The position numbers and the translations under genes are program-made. This document shows positions 24,101 to 32,500 of a stretch of DNA of 64,000 nt, piece by piece (position 1 is the first letter of the stretch; each line of letters starts with the position of its first letter). The stretch is from Branchiostoma floridae (taxonomy: Eukaryota; Chordata; Leptocardii; Amphioxiformes; Branchiostomatidae). The stretch lies in the NCBI RefSeq assembly GCF_000003815.2, contig NC_049989.1, positions 18,873,439-18,937,438 on the forward strand, written 5' to 3'. The notes under the pieces were generated by a model that was not told where the DNA came from, did not search any database, and worked only from the letters and a program-made list of their open reading frames with translations.

Positions 24101-25842
24101 TCACCTGGACCTTAGATGAAATGATTTCTCAGCAGTTTGCTCTTTTTTGCATACAATGACTGATAGTATTCAAACAATTATAGTCAAACAGACAACTTCT
24201 TCATGCATATGTAGACATTGAAGATATTGCAAAGTGAGGAATAGATTTTCAAAGTTTGGAATATAACTATCACATAACAATTCTTCAATGTTTATTATGC
24301 AAGGGAATGCCTCAAATCTAAAGTTCTGAAGTTTGTTTTTATATAATTGGATAAATCCTGTATTTTTCTCATGACTACTTATCTACATAGGTCCATATAG
24401 TTTTAGTTTATCTTACACTTTGCCACAGTAAATACCTTGGGATATTTTCCCAGAGTTTGGACTCTTTCGTTAGTAAAAATTTAATACCTGATTGCCAAAT
24501 GTGTATTGTACAATGCCTCCTTAGCATAAACTGCAGAGGGTGCAAAACTGCACCACAATGCAAAGTTTTAACACTCCTGCATTAATTAGCATTAACAATA
24601 GGCAAACAAAGTTTCAAAGTTCACATGATGACATAACAGTGCACAAAATCACAATGCAATCTACCCACTGCTAACACAAGGAAAATGATCAGAGGTGCAC
24701 AACTGCCTGACAATATTATGCAACACTGACACACAAATCTTGCAGTTGGTGCAACAGTGCATCAGCTGACTCCCCTGCACCCTGCATATGCAAACTGTGA
24801 CGTCAGTGTTGCTATTGTCCTGCTGCAATCTGGCACCAGGCTGTGAAGGGAACTGCCCTCTAGGTCAGAGTATCAACTACACCCCGCAAACTGCGGAAAA
24901 ATCACTGACAATCGCACAAAAGCGGTACCACTATACCGGGTAGCTCTTTCGGTACATTAATTGCAATGCTGCCACATTTTGTGATATTATTTTACAACGA
25001 TTTTTGACGGGATGTGGTTGAGACTATAAGCGATCAGCAGCCGGTACGCAAATTTGAGCAGACTGGCCGTCTGACAGGTTTGCATACCATTGTCATGGAA
25101 GCAAGACGGCAGGCAGGGGAAATTTTCAATCCCTCGATCCGCCATGGTTCGGGGGAAAATTAACCCCCGTCCGAGACATTCGATGACGAAAATCGATCTG
25201 CAGATTTTCTCAATGCCTGCGCCACAGCTTTCTTTAACTATCACGTCATCCGCCCTAAAATTGGGTTAGCGCGCTTTCTCGGAAAGACGGAGGAAACTGA
25301 GGAAAGTAGCTGCAAGGGAAAATTTTTGAGGAGAAGTAGGAAAAAAATTCCGCCCAGTTGGGAGTAAAATCAGGGCAGGGGCTGTGGCGAGCCGACCGGG
25401 CTGTCAGCTGACAGCCGGCGGAATCCCATCCGCAACGGACGGACGTGGACAATTCCCATGGCACTGCGGGCAAAATTTACAGCCAAAACCCAACTTTACC
25501 ACAACCAAACGGCAGAAATGCTCAAAATGATCGCCAAATGGGTGATCCAGAAAAAAAATCTGAGCGGATTTGGGGAGGGAAGGGTCGCGCCGAGGGGAGG
25601 TATTTTACCGGGCGGGGTGCCGGCTACGTGGCAGAAAGGCATAAATTTGCAGACGATATTTGGGGTGACATAATTGCGGAACTTTTTTGCGGCTTGCGAA
25701 GAAGGGATGGACTCGGGCGTTCCCCACCTTTCTCGCCATCGGTGTAGAGGGAGTGACACTCCCGAAGGATGCGCTCGTTGACCGTGGTGGTGGCGGCATC
25801 GACGGGGTTTGCCGTAGCCCGCTGGCGCACCTTGCCTGACAT
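3128..25842 (-). CDS. Dynamin/EHD/sarcalumenin-like membrane GTPase (11 exons, ~450 aa)
   Basis: Coding exons in transcript order: 25728-25842, 11594-11705, 9956-10049, 9367-9421, 7502-7641, 6878-7038, 6240-6341, 5760-5905, 5419-5590, 3769-3881, 3128-3269. All have GT/AG borders. Phases agree throughout except exon 5, which is 140 nt where 141 is needed. The protein has a P-loop GNHSAGKS (G1), a DTPG box (G3) and an SKAD box (G4-like). Next come FVFFDPMG, resembling EHD and sarcalumenin proteins, and a charged helical stretch. Two hydrophobic segments lie near the C-terminus (GFLGFILPIVLLVNFLA and LGALFFITLVLLFLAKW), followed by a basic tail ending SADIN. It is likely a membrane-anchored, GTP-binding or membrane-remodelling protein. 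Family membership is from motifs and exact orthology is uncertain. Exon 1 was chosen because its GAGAAAG end joins exon 2 in phase to read EKGLVDIAENL. The gene diverges from RWDD4. Confidence 0.8.
4239..4674. mobile_element. hAT-type MITE
   Basis: Terminal inverted repeats TAGTGGTGCGTACCTAAA and its complement bound a 436-bp element. It is flanked by perfect 8-bp target duplications GGTCCTTG (4231-4238 and 4675-4682). The interior repeats the words 'TCCGGACCTGAACCTGAA' and 'CCGGACTT'. There is no transposase. The 8-bp duplication and TAGTG ends fit the hAT superfamily. It sits in intron 9 of the GTPase gene. Confidence 0.88.
5089..5131 (-). repeat. Displaced copy of GTPase exon 9 donor end
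   Basis: About 42 bases nearly match 5412-5452, which is the last ~33 coding bases of exon 9 plus its GTGAG donor. The copy lies some 320 bp downstream in intron 9 and keeps the donor site. A MITE (5195-5387) lies between the two copies, so this was probably a tandem duplication later separated by insertion. Confidence 0.75.
5195..5387. mobile_element. ~200-bp MITE with 'TACTGTAAATGCAGAAA' ends
   Basis: Imperfect terminal inverted repeats (TACCGTAAATGCAGAAA / AAATGCATTTATAGTA) enclose GCGGT and ACCGC stretches. Two further copies occur in the window at 19697-19868 (3' truncated) and 41292-41503. All share the interior phrase GACTACAGTGCATGGTGCTA with small changes. TA lies at the borders. 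Non-autonomous. Confidence 0.75.
7588..8060. repeat. Three tandem copies of the acceptor half of GTPase exon 5
   Basis: Copies at about 7588-7740, 7741-7912 and 7913-8060 each contain, in minus orientation, a pyrimidine/CAG acceptor and the codons for MEYLATEVSTSKQ. Only the copy nearest the rest of the exon (7588-7641) continues into FVDTPG. Copies 1 and 2 share a one-base-shorter junction than copy 3. The period is about 150-170 bp, so the intron-side sequence is duplicated along with the exon start. Confidence 0.85.
9515..9885. mobile_element. Decayed hAT MITE, same family as 19136-19568
   Basis: Reading inwards, the left part has CAGGTACAGG and CAGATCCAG words. The right part has TTTTTTCGGACCAGTCC and 'GTACTGGGCACC'. 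Both match the inverse of the element at 19136-19568, including the segment about growth from TAGAGAAGAGTTGAGGG-like sequence. Its ends are eroded. It lies in intron 3 of the GTPase gene. Confidence 0.6.
10280..10650. mobile_element. Fragment of a repeat shared with 51345-51540
   Basis: The phrases ATGACATAAATAAAA, GGTCCCAGCC, GGTCGGGCTG and GGTGATACGGAATACACC recur near 51460-51530, partly in the other orientation. The local composition (CGA and TTCG rich) differs from its neighbours. The open frame at 10165-10557 crosses this repeat and is not considered a gene. Element class unknown. Confidence 0.5.
11210..11428 (-). mobile_element. 5S-rRNA-derived SINE (SINE3-like), copy 1
   Basis: Read on the minus strand, it opens CTACGGCC and then has CCCGATC, ATCTCGGAAGTTAAGCA, GTGCTTGGATGGGAGACC and TGCTGTAG. 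These are the hallmark segments of 5S rRNA in the correct order, including A-box and C-box parts of the internal pol III promoter. The 5S-like head is followed by an unrelated tail (CCTCGAGCACGGGACCC on the plus strand). A real 5S gene would not carry this tail or the extra GTGGCGCGTTGG insert. Confidence 0.82.
11462..11580. repeat. TA/TATG microsatellite
   Basis: A run of TGTATG, TATATA and AATATATA words lies directly beside exon 2 of the GTPase gene. Low-complexity sequence with no coding content. Confidence 0.8.
12130..12425 (-). mobile_element. 5S-rRNA-derived SINE, copy 2 with internal insertion
   Basis: It has the same order of 5S-like blocks as 11210-11428 (CGATCTCCGGAAGTTAGGCA, GTACTTAGATGGGGGACC, TGCTGTAGCC) and the same tail. 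About 85 bp including a (AGGT)n run (12285-12306) is inserted near 12222-12308. It is more diverged than copy 1. Both copies lie in intron 1 of the GTPase gene, in the same orientation, about 0.9 kb apart. Confidence 0.78.
13850..15049. mobile_element. Mutator-like (MULE-type) non-autonomous element with LINE fragment inside
   Basis: A 1200-bp element begins GGGTTTACGGAAAAGGCTGG and ends with its reverse complement. Inverted repeats run for about 285 bp (13850-14133 and 14752-15049). It is flanked by a perfect 10-bp target duplication GTGTGAGGAC (13840-13849 and 15050-15059). Long inverted repeats with a 9-11-bp duplication are typical of Mutator-like elements. Each arm carries three CTGTCTACCTGGG units and a run of GTGAAGGA(A/G)CTGTGTG words. 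The middle (14200-14455, minus strand) encodes SILMYGAEAWTLT, the conserved tail of LINE reverse transcriptases. No transposase was seen. Confidence 0.8.
14370..14455 (-). pseudogene. LINE reverse-transcriptase C-terminal fragment
   Basis: The minus-strand frame reads SILMYGAEAWTLTATKERL. This matches the well-known '(L/M)YGAEtWtLt' segment that follows the reverse-transcriptase domain of many non-LTR retrotransposons. Only some 30-80 residues remain. It lies inside the Mutator-like element. Confidence 0.65.
15380..16050 (+). repeat. Degenerate ~200-bp tandem repeat, about four units
   Basis: The sequence GTCATGATTATAATAAA followed by AACTTATAATCCCCCAAG, a CAC/GCCAC block and TTGTTGTCTGACA recurs near 15395, 15588, 15798 and 15968 with growing divergence. 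There is no coding content. It lies in intron 1 of the GTPase gene. Confidence 0.65.
16274..16315 (-). ncRNA. Hammerhead-ribozyme-like motif in PLE left terminal repeat
   Basis: On the minus strand this is GTCA - CTGACGA - A - GGAAAG/CTTTCC hairpin - GAAA - CGTC - TGAC, identical to 17561-17602. GTCA pairs with TGAC as stem I and GGAAAG with CTTTCC as stem II. ACGT is self-complementary and could form stem III between two monomers. Predicted cleavage follows the GTC triplet. One extra A precedes stem II. Confidence 0.7.
17561..17602 (+). ncRNA. Hammerhead-ribozyme-like motif in PLE right terminal repeat
   Basis: The core CTGACGA is at 17565-17571. Stem II is 17573-17578 with 17585-17590 around the loop TGGATT. 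GAAA is 17591-17594. The palindromic ACGT at 17594-17597 is a candidate dimer stem III, followed by the cleavage base C17598. Stem I is GTCA 17561-17564 with TGAC 17599-17602. Hammerhead ribozymes are known in Penelope-like elements. The A at 17572 between core and stem II is non-canonical, so activity is not assured. Confidence 0.72.
19136..19568. mobile_element. hAT-type MITE
   Basis: Terminal inverted repeats TAGGGCTGGGTATCGGTACA and complement bound the element. It is flanked by perfect 8-bp target duplications GTCACGGT (19128-19135 and 19569-19576). The interior is rich in GGACCTGGACCTGA words like the 4239-4674 element, suggesting related families. No transposase. Confidence 0.88.
19697..19868. 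mobile_element. MITE copy ('TACTGTAAATGCAG' family), 3' truncated
   Basis: The left end TACTGTAAATGCAGAAA is intact, and the interior CCATGGCAGTAAGAGACTA and TGCATGGTGCTA match 41292-41503. The right inverted repeat is missing. GTPase intron 1. Confidence 0.7.
20160..20240. mobile_element. Fragment of 'GGCTGGATACCAGGCTA' hairpin MITE
   Basis: It ends with CGGCTGGATACCAGGCTAGC and carries CAGACAGAAGAAACTCAGGAGCT. Both words match the element at 29624-29794. Confidence 0.55.
21127..21715 (+). repeat. Tandem duplication with a MITE inside
   Basis: The segment beginning CCAAGAACAGAAA, with GAATTGGACTGGCC and TATTACCATGCTTCGATGA, occurs at 21127-21240 and again at 21590-21700. The MITE at 21238-21558 lies between the copies and so postdates or accompanied the duplication. 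Confidence 0.7.
21238..21558. mobile_element. MITE with CAGGGCTCGAAAT ends
   Basis: Perfect inverted termini CAGGGCTCGAAAT / ATTTCGAGCCCTG enclose several GGTGCACC(C/A) words in both orientations. No clear target duplication is visible. A similar architecture, with a different repeated inner word, is seen at 38817-39185 (TTGCAT...) and 43068-43392 (GGGCAAGT). hAT-like ends. Confidence 0.75.
22000..25700. other. GTPase intron 1, 5' part: nothing recognised
   Basis: AT-rich intron sequence between the last repeats and exon 1. No exon, transposon border or clear repeat was found by eye. Composition turns GC-rich from about 25000 toward the divergent promoter. Confidence 0.5.
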
Positions 25843-26534
25843 TGTAGAGACGGGAGGCTGAGAGGGAGTCCGCCCGGCGAGCCGGCTAAAGGTGACAACA
25901 TGGCGGATGTCTTACGCAATCGGAGGGCACTGCCGGGGGGTTTCCAGTATACCTGATGGAGAGAGAAGTGCGTCATACTCGTGGGCGTGGTGGTTACCAA
26001 GCAGACGTCGGGAGCGAAGATTATAACGGTCTCTATATTTCTCTGACACAGTTTTCTACGGTTTCCTGTTGATTTAAGCAAGCCAGCACGTCAGGAAAAG
26101 TTAAGAGAATGGTTGCACATTTCTTCCCCACATCTGCTTGCAGATTTGGGTGTGGCGATTTTGACGTGGCGCAGTGCGGTCTTGTGGTCAAATGCAACAT
26201 GCGTTACGACTCGCGCCTATGCAGTGTAAGTTTCAATGCAGTATTTTTGTGAATGATTTCCATTGAATAAAGAATATAGTACCTTTTTAGCCCATAATCA
26301 TTTATCGTAATATGGATTAACGAATCAGGGAACGCCCACTTTTCCAAAGAAAAAGTGCAAACTTTTTGAGGGGCAATAAACAAACAATCTTTGGCGACTT
26401 TTTTTCTTCCGGCTATTTTGGTATTTTCTTAACTTCACTTCTCAGTCACAACTCACAAGTCTTGAGCACAAAAACTTCAGTTCGGGAAAAAATCGTTTAA
26501 AAAACCTTTGCTAACAAGCAAAAACTTTGAGCCA
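25843..26534. promoter_or_regulatory. Divergent promoter region between GTPase gene and RWDD4
   Basis: The two start codons face away from each other with 692 bp between them. The region is CpG-richer than the introns around it, as expected of a shared promoter. No TATA box is convincing. This is inferred from gene arrangement only. Confidence 0.5.
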
Positions 26535-29500
26535 ATGGTTACTACGGAGGATGGTACCCAGGTACATTTCTTACTGCAATTGAAATATGTTAGAATGTTA
26601 ATTAGGTAAAATCCATCATACGTATAATTTTATATCTGCCCCGTACTTGTACTCACGTCATCATCATTCTCACAACGTATATATCCCTACACCATCATCA
26701 CATCATGTACTTTGCATTTGATATCTGATCATGAGCCATAGGCAATGATGCACCAATGTGCAATATGCAAATGAATGAATCAATCAATCAATCAATCAAG
26801 GAAACAGTCGATCAATTAATCAATAATCAAGGGACATAAAGTCAATTATCCAGCGATATTTTATCAAAAGATATTTACCAAATTATGTGCAAATGCAAGA
26901 TTTGTTTTGTAGTATGATCCAAGATTCAGCAATAACGACACAAGATACCACAACTGAGACCCCCTTTGATGTAACGTTACACGCAAGTCTATGTACGTGC
27001 GTATCAATTTCAACATGTGCGATGGATATATCTACTCATTCTTTTTACACTCTTCATAATTTTCTCTTTCAACATTTTATTGGAAGATCATCTTCAGTCG
27101 TGAAAAATTTGCAAAACTCACAATTTTCCGAAAACGGCGGGAACGTGAAATCCGATCCGGCTGCGCCATGGGTCACCTTCTGCGGAAACGTGACCCAGTT
27201 TTCATGATTGACGTGCGGTCAGATATACCCCTAACACACCCTCAGACAGTGTTGGTTGTTGGGTACGCTTTTCACATCGTTGAACATTTGCAATAATGAA
27301 AAATGACGGGCATATAAGCTATATATAGAATTGATATCACTTGAAAGAAACTATAAAAGTTATCATTTAACGCTAAAATGGCTAAATCTGACAGTTCACC
27401 TTTGACCCTAACAGCTGATCACACATGACCTGTAGTGACCCTATCCTCCAGACGGAAAGCGATTTCCACACACGCGACCAGATTATACTTCACCAAAAAA
27501 CGACAAGATTTCGTTCCGCTGAGAACCACGGCTTTTTGACAAGATGCCAAAGGAAGATCAAGAGGTGACCACACTGTGGTTTTGTTTCTGTAACGTTTCT
27601 GTGCCAAAAATGTTGTATTTTGATCCGACGAAGGGGGAGGGGGGCACTCGTACCATATGTCAGTGAACTTGAATGGAACCTAGACCAAGGCGGTTAAATA
27701 TTAATCGTTTAACCTTGATGGAAACAAAGAAGTAATGTTTGATATCTGTTTTAGGAGTGGTCGATACATGAGTTGAAGGAACTGTGTTGTCTTTTTGCTT
27801 GTGAATAGTTTGTGTGTACTGTGTGTGTTACAAAGTAACGTTAGCGATCGCAAGCTAGGTTAGTTCAGTTCAGTTCATTCGATCAGTTCACCTTTATCTA
27901 TAATATAAGTGAACTACAGCTTCCCACCGCTAGACCCGAACAATTACGTGTGTTGTAGCAAATATTTAACTTACATGTAGAACCTGCATAACATGTAGAA
28001 TAAGAAAATATCTGCCTTGGTTGAGTCATACCATTTAGGATCTAAAAGTAAAATATGTTTCATGAGTCATGTATTGGATGAACTCTGTTTTCCCCGCATT
28101 TTTAATTTATGTCTATGATATTATGTTATTACAGTTATGAAACTTATGACAGTCTTCTGCCATTCTGACAGTACATGGAAACTATGTACAAGTTCAAAAC
28201 GCGTTGAGATACATAGCGTAAAATTATTGGCAGCGCGTTGGGCTCAGGCCCAAGAGGTCACGAGTTCGAACCTTGCTGTGCCACCGATCTTGTGCCCTTA
28301 CTTTACACTTAACATGACTTTCCCCACTTCACTCAGGTGAAAATGAGTACCTAGCTTTTGGCTAGGGACGTCCCTCTGATAGGACGTTAAATAAAGACTG
28401 TGCCATATTGATCAACATAATGATTGTGCGCACTAAAGGAAGAAAGAAATACTAGTACATGTAATGGGTTGTGTCAGATGAGTGTTCATTATACTCCCAT
28501 CATTCTACTACTCTAAATCTGCTAAATGGTACCACTAATATGTATGAACATATTTGTCAAACATGTCATCAATTTAATGTTACTAGCTTTAGTTTCTTGG
28601 AAAGCAGTAGTGAGTCATGTTTTTATTTGAGCATGTCTTGGCACTAAAAGAACCATTCAATGGCCAGGGAACATAGCTTTATACATTTGTATTATAATGA
28701 CATATTTGGCCATTGTCCAGTAGTGTTACTCATGAGTCATACATGCATAGTAAGGCTTTGCGTATCTTGTCATGGATCAATATTTTATGCAAGAGGGTTG
28801 CAAAACTTCATTACTGTCTGGCTAGGAGTTGATGACTCCCCATTGTCTGCTAACGGAGACAGTGAGGTTGATTAATCTACTGTAATTAAAAACTGAAGAC
28901 TTGTACTGGTTGAAATGATCTTGCCATACACTGTATCCTCTACAGTTGTCATGCAATAAAGTTCTTCTATGTTTCCCGGTGGTCATTTTAAACACATCGT
29001 AAATGAAGATTGTCTGCGGTGTAGGACTAGTTTGAAGATTTGTCTGGGCCATAGAACAATGAGGGGTCATCATCTCTATATACATTGTAGAGTACCGTAA
29101 TATATTCTGTATGCTAGGCTAGTAAATAGTACAGTGCTCAGAATGCATGAAGTACCCCCTCCAATTGTAAGGAGGCATTGTAGCTGCATGTGCAGGGGTA
29201 AATAGTATTCTTCAAGCAGAGGTTGGGTCACAGAGATAGTAGCGGTCGGGATTTTTACTGGCTCATTTCCCTCAGAAGCCAGAAAACTTACCAGTAAAAT
29301 CCAGACCACTACCATCTCTGCGACCCTACCTCTGCTTGGACTCCAAGTTGGAGAATAGGTAAATATGACATCAGGGAAATTACGGAAATATCACAATCAC
29401 ACATTGGCTACCTAATTATATTGCTGTCTCTCCTTCAATTTGTAAGCAAAGCTCTGTATAGGAGAGATGTGAGTTTCTTATGTTTGAAACTGTTTTGTTG

Positions 29501-32500
29501 CCGTTCCTCAGGAGGAGCTGGAGGTCTTGCAGTCCATCTATGAGTCTGACGAGTGCTTCAAGGAGGTCAACAGCACAACATTTCAGTATAGAGTAAGATC
29601 AGGCCTGTCCTTTATCAGTGTAATAGCCTGGTATCCAGCCATATTATAGCTCCAGAGTCACTTCTGTTCTCTCTGCAAATACAACAGAAGAGACTCAGGT
29701 ACAAGTATAATGCGGCTGGATGCCAGGCTAGAATAGTCTTTGCGAAGATGACAGAAGAGACTTTGGAGCTATAATACGGCTGGATACCAGGCTATCAAAG
29801 TAATCCAATACAGATAAATATTTCATAAAATCTGATCATGAGATATTGGTGTGTAATGATCTAATCATTTCTTCGTTTTGCCAACACCTACATGTACATA
29901 GTACCTAAAATGCTAGGTGTTGGCAAAATGAAGAAATGATTAAACCGGCTTTTTAGTCTAAGGTACTGCAGTAGGACTTCTGGTTTTCATATCTCGTGTT
30001 TTGGACATGTTGTGGTCATGATTTTTTCATGGTGAATAGTTCTTGTCAGTGTCTCTGACGAAAGACTCCGTATGGCTGTCTGAAACGTTTGACCGTTTCC
30101 AAATCAAATGTAGTCTCGTGAGTAACTACTTTTTGGCATATCTTATTATCTGGATGTCTAACTTTCATCGTTGTACTAGTAGATATCTCTTGTTATGCAC
30201 TGTAACATTTTGTGCCCCTGTAGATAGGAGATGAGGGGGAGCAGATGTCGTTCCTGTTAGAAGTGTCCTGGGGTGAAGACTACCCTGAAGTCACCCCTGA
30301 TATCAGTCTGGATGCCTTCTACAACAATCATATGTAGGTTTAGATCTAGATATAACATAACCTAGGATCCAGGATGTCTTAATGATATGTCACTGACAAA
30401 AGATAGTGGATGCTTTCAGAAATGTCTGATTGTTTCCAAAACCATATCCAGTTTCTTGAGTAGCTCCTTTTTGGCATACAGTCAAACCTGTCTATAGCGG
30501 CCACTCAAGGGACCGGACAAATTTGGCCCCTATAGACAGGTGGCCTCTGTATAGAGGTGGTAACTTGTAGATAAAATACCCAAGGGACCGACAAAAAATG
30601 GCCACTATGGACAGGTGGCCCCTCTGTAGAGGTGGCCCCTAATACAGGTTTGACTGTACCTTATTACCTGGATGCTTAACCTCCATCAGTGTGAGATTAA
30701 TTGATATTGTTACTTCATTTGTACTTTTGTAGCATACATGTACCAAGGCATTGCAGGCTTAGATATTTCAAGTGATTAATGCTTAGTTCTATTTAATGTT
30801 ATACTTATGTCACTGATATTTGATTGTTTTCTTGAAACAGTGTTTCTTTTACAGACATAGGGAAATTAAAGATGACATTTTACAAAGACTAAAAAAACAG
30901 GTGAGGCAACTGCTTAAGTGTAAATGTTGTTTGTATGCAATTGTGTGAATGAATGAACGAACGAACGAATGAATGAAGGAGTGATTGAAATCTATACCAT
31001 CACATTTTTTACTGTAACATGACAAACATGCCCCCATATGGCAAAGTTAAACATAATTTAATAATTGCAATTAGATAGTGAACTGATGGTTTCCTAAAGC
31101 CTAAATTTGAGCATTTTTCAAATGTAGCAAACCTGTTTGAAACAATTTTCAGTAGATGTTCTTATTCCTTTAGAGTCATATCTTGACCAGGTTTCTAGTA
31201 GCAGTAGTAATACTAGTACACTAGTTCTGCTGCTGCAGTGGCTGTAATCAGCCTTTCTTCAACTCTCTCCACTTTGTCCTGTTCATCACCAGCTTCCTTA
31301 GCTCTCGTAGTTTATGACTTGTGTGAACTCCTGTACATGTTGCAGGCAGAAGAGAACCTGGGCCTTGCCATGACGTTTACGTTGATAGAGTGGGCCAAGG
31401 AGAACAGGGAGGACCTGATGGCCAAACAGCTGGAGATACTGGAGAATAAGGTAAGAATCAACTAAAGGGCAGTTAGTAGCGAGGGTACTGGAGAACTGTG
31501 AAGATTTATTGGCTCTCGACTTTGCTGCCTTCCTTTTTTCTGATTTAGAAAAAAAAGAATTTCTTGTTACAATTGTGTAAAATGCTTATTGTAATCAAAC
31601 CAGTATTGTTGGTACAACAGTTGATAGTTATCTCCATGAAAAATGGAGGCATTGCTTTGGGTCTGTTTGTCTGTGTGTTTGTCTGTGTGTTTGTATTTCT
31701 GAACATTTGTATCAGTATAACTCAAGAAAGTCAGAGGATTATCAATATTTGGTATGTTGGTATCAATTTGAAAGTTGATTATGGCCTCCTGGTTTGTGAC
31801 CTTCGTACTGCAGCAGAACTTCCAGTTTTTGTATCTTTTGTCCTAGACATTTCATGGTCTTGATTTTTTTGTGTTGGAAGAAGCCATGTAGGTTTGGCCT
31901 CACCAACAGCTTTCTAGTCATGTTTTGGAAATTTGATTTTTCACCAATTTGTCCTGAATCCTTTATAGTCTAATCTTTATGCTTAATGACCAAAAAGTGC
32001 TGTACTATGACAATTATATCCATTAATGACAGTCTGATTATACAAATTAGAAAGGTTACTGTCATATGGGCTCTAAACTTGGCTCCTCGATTTTGTAATC
32101 AAAGTCTGGAGGCCTGATCAGAGATGAGGCAGTTTACAGCAACCTAAATGAGAGACCTTTAGAAGATCAATAGACTACTGTGGATCCAATGTCTGGAACA
32201 ACCTACCACCAGACACACGTACGGCTGCAAATCTGCTCTAACTTGAAGTACATGTAAAAGAAACAGCCAAAACAAACGGACACAGAGTGACTATGAATTC
32301 TGAGCTTTTGCTCCAATGTTTTGTACCATGTAATATGTAATGTTAGTGATATACATCTTTGTATGTTGATAGATTTATTAGGAATCAATGTGATCTGTAT
32401 CTCTGTTATATTCTATCTGAACTTAACCTCTCTCATGACCTCAATGAAAAGCAGCCTGCTGGCTGATATGAGCTTTTCATGAATAAATCAAGATTCAAAC

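Noticed and set aside
25898-25960. ATGGCGGATGTC as RWDD4 start
   Set aside because: No in-phase donor leads to the EELEVLQ exon, whereas the 26535 ATG has a CAG|GTACAT donor in phase 0.
25605-26081. 158-codon minus-strand frame
   Set aside because: Overlaps the GTPase start exon in another frame and its promoter; the MSGKVRQR frame splices in phase to the GTPase domain instead.
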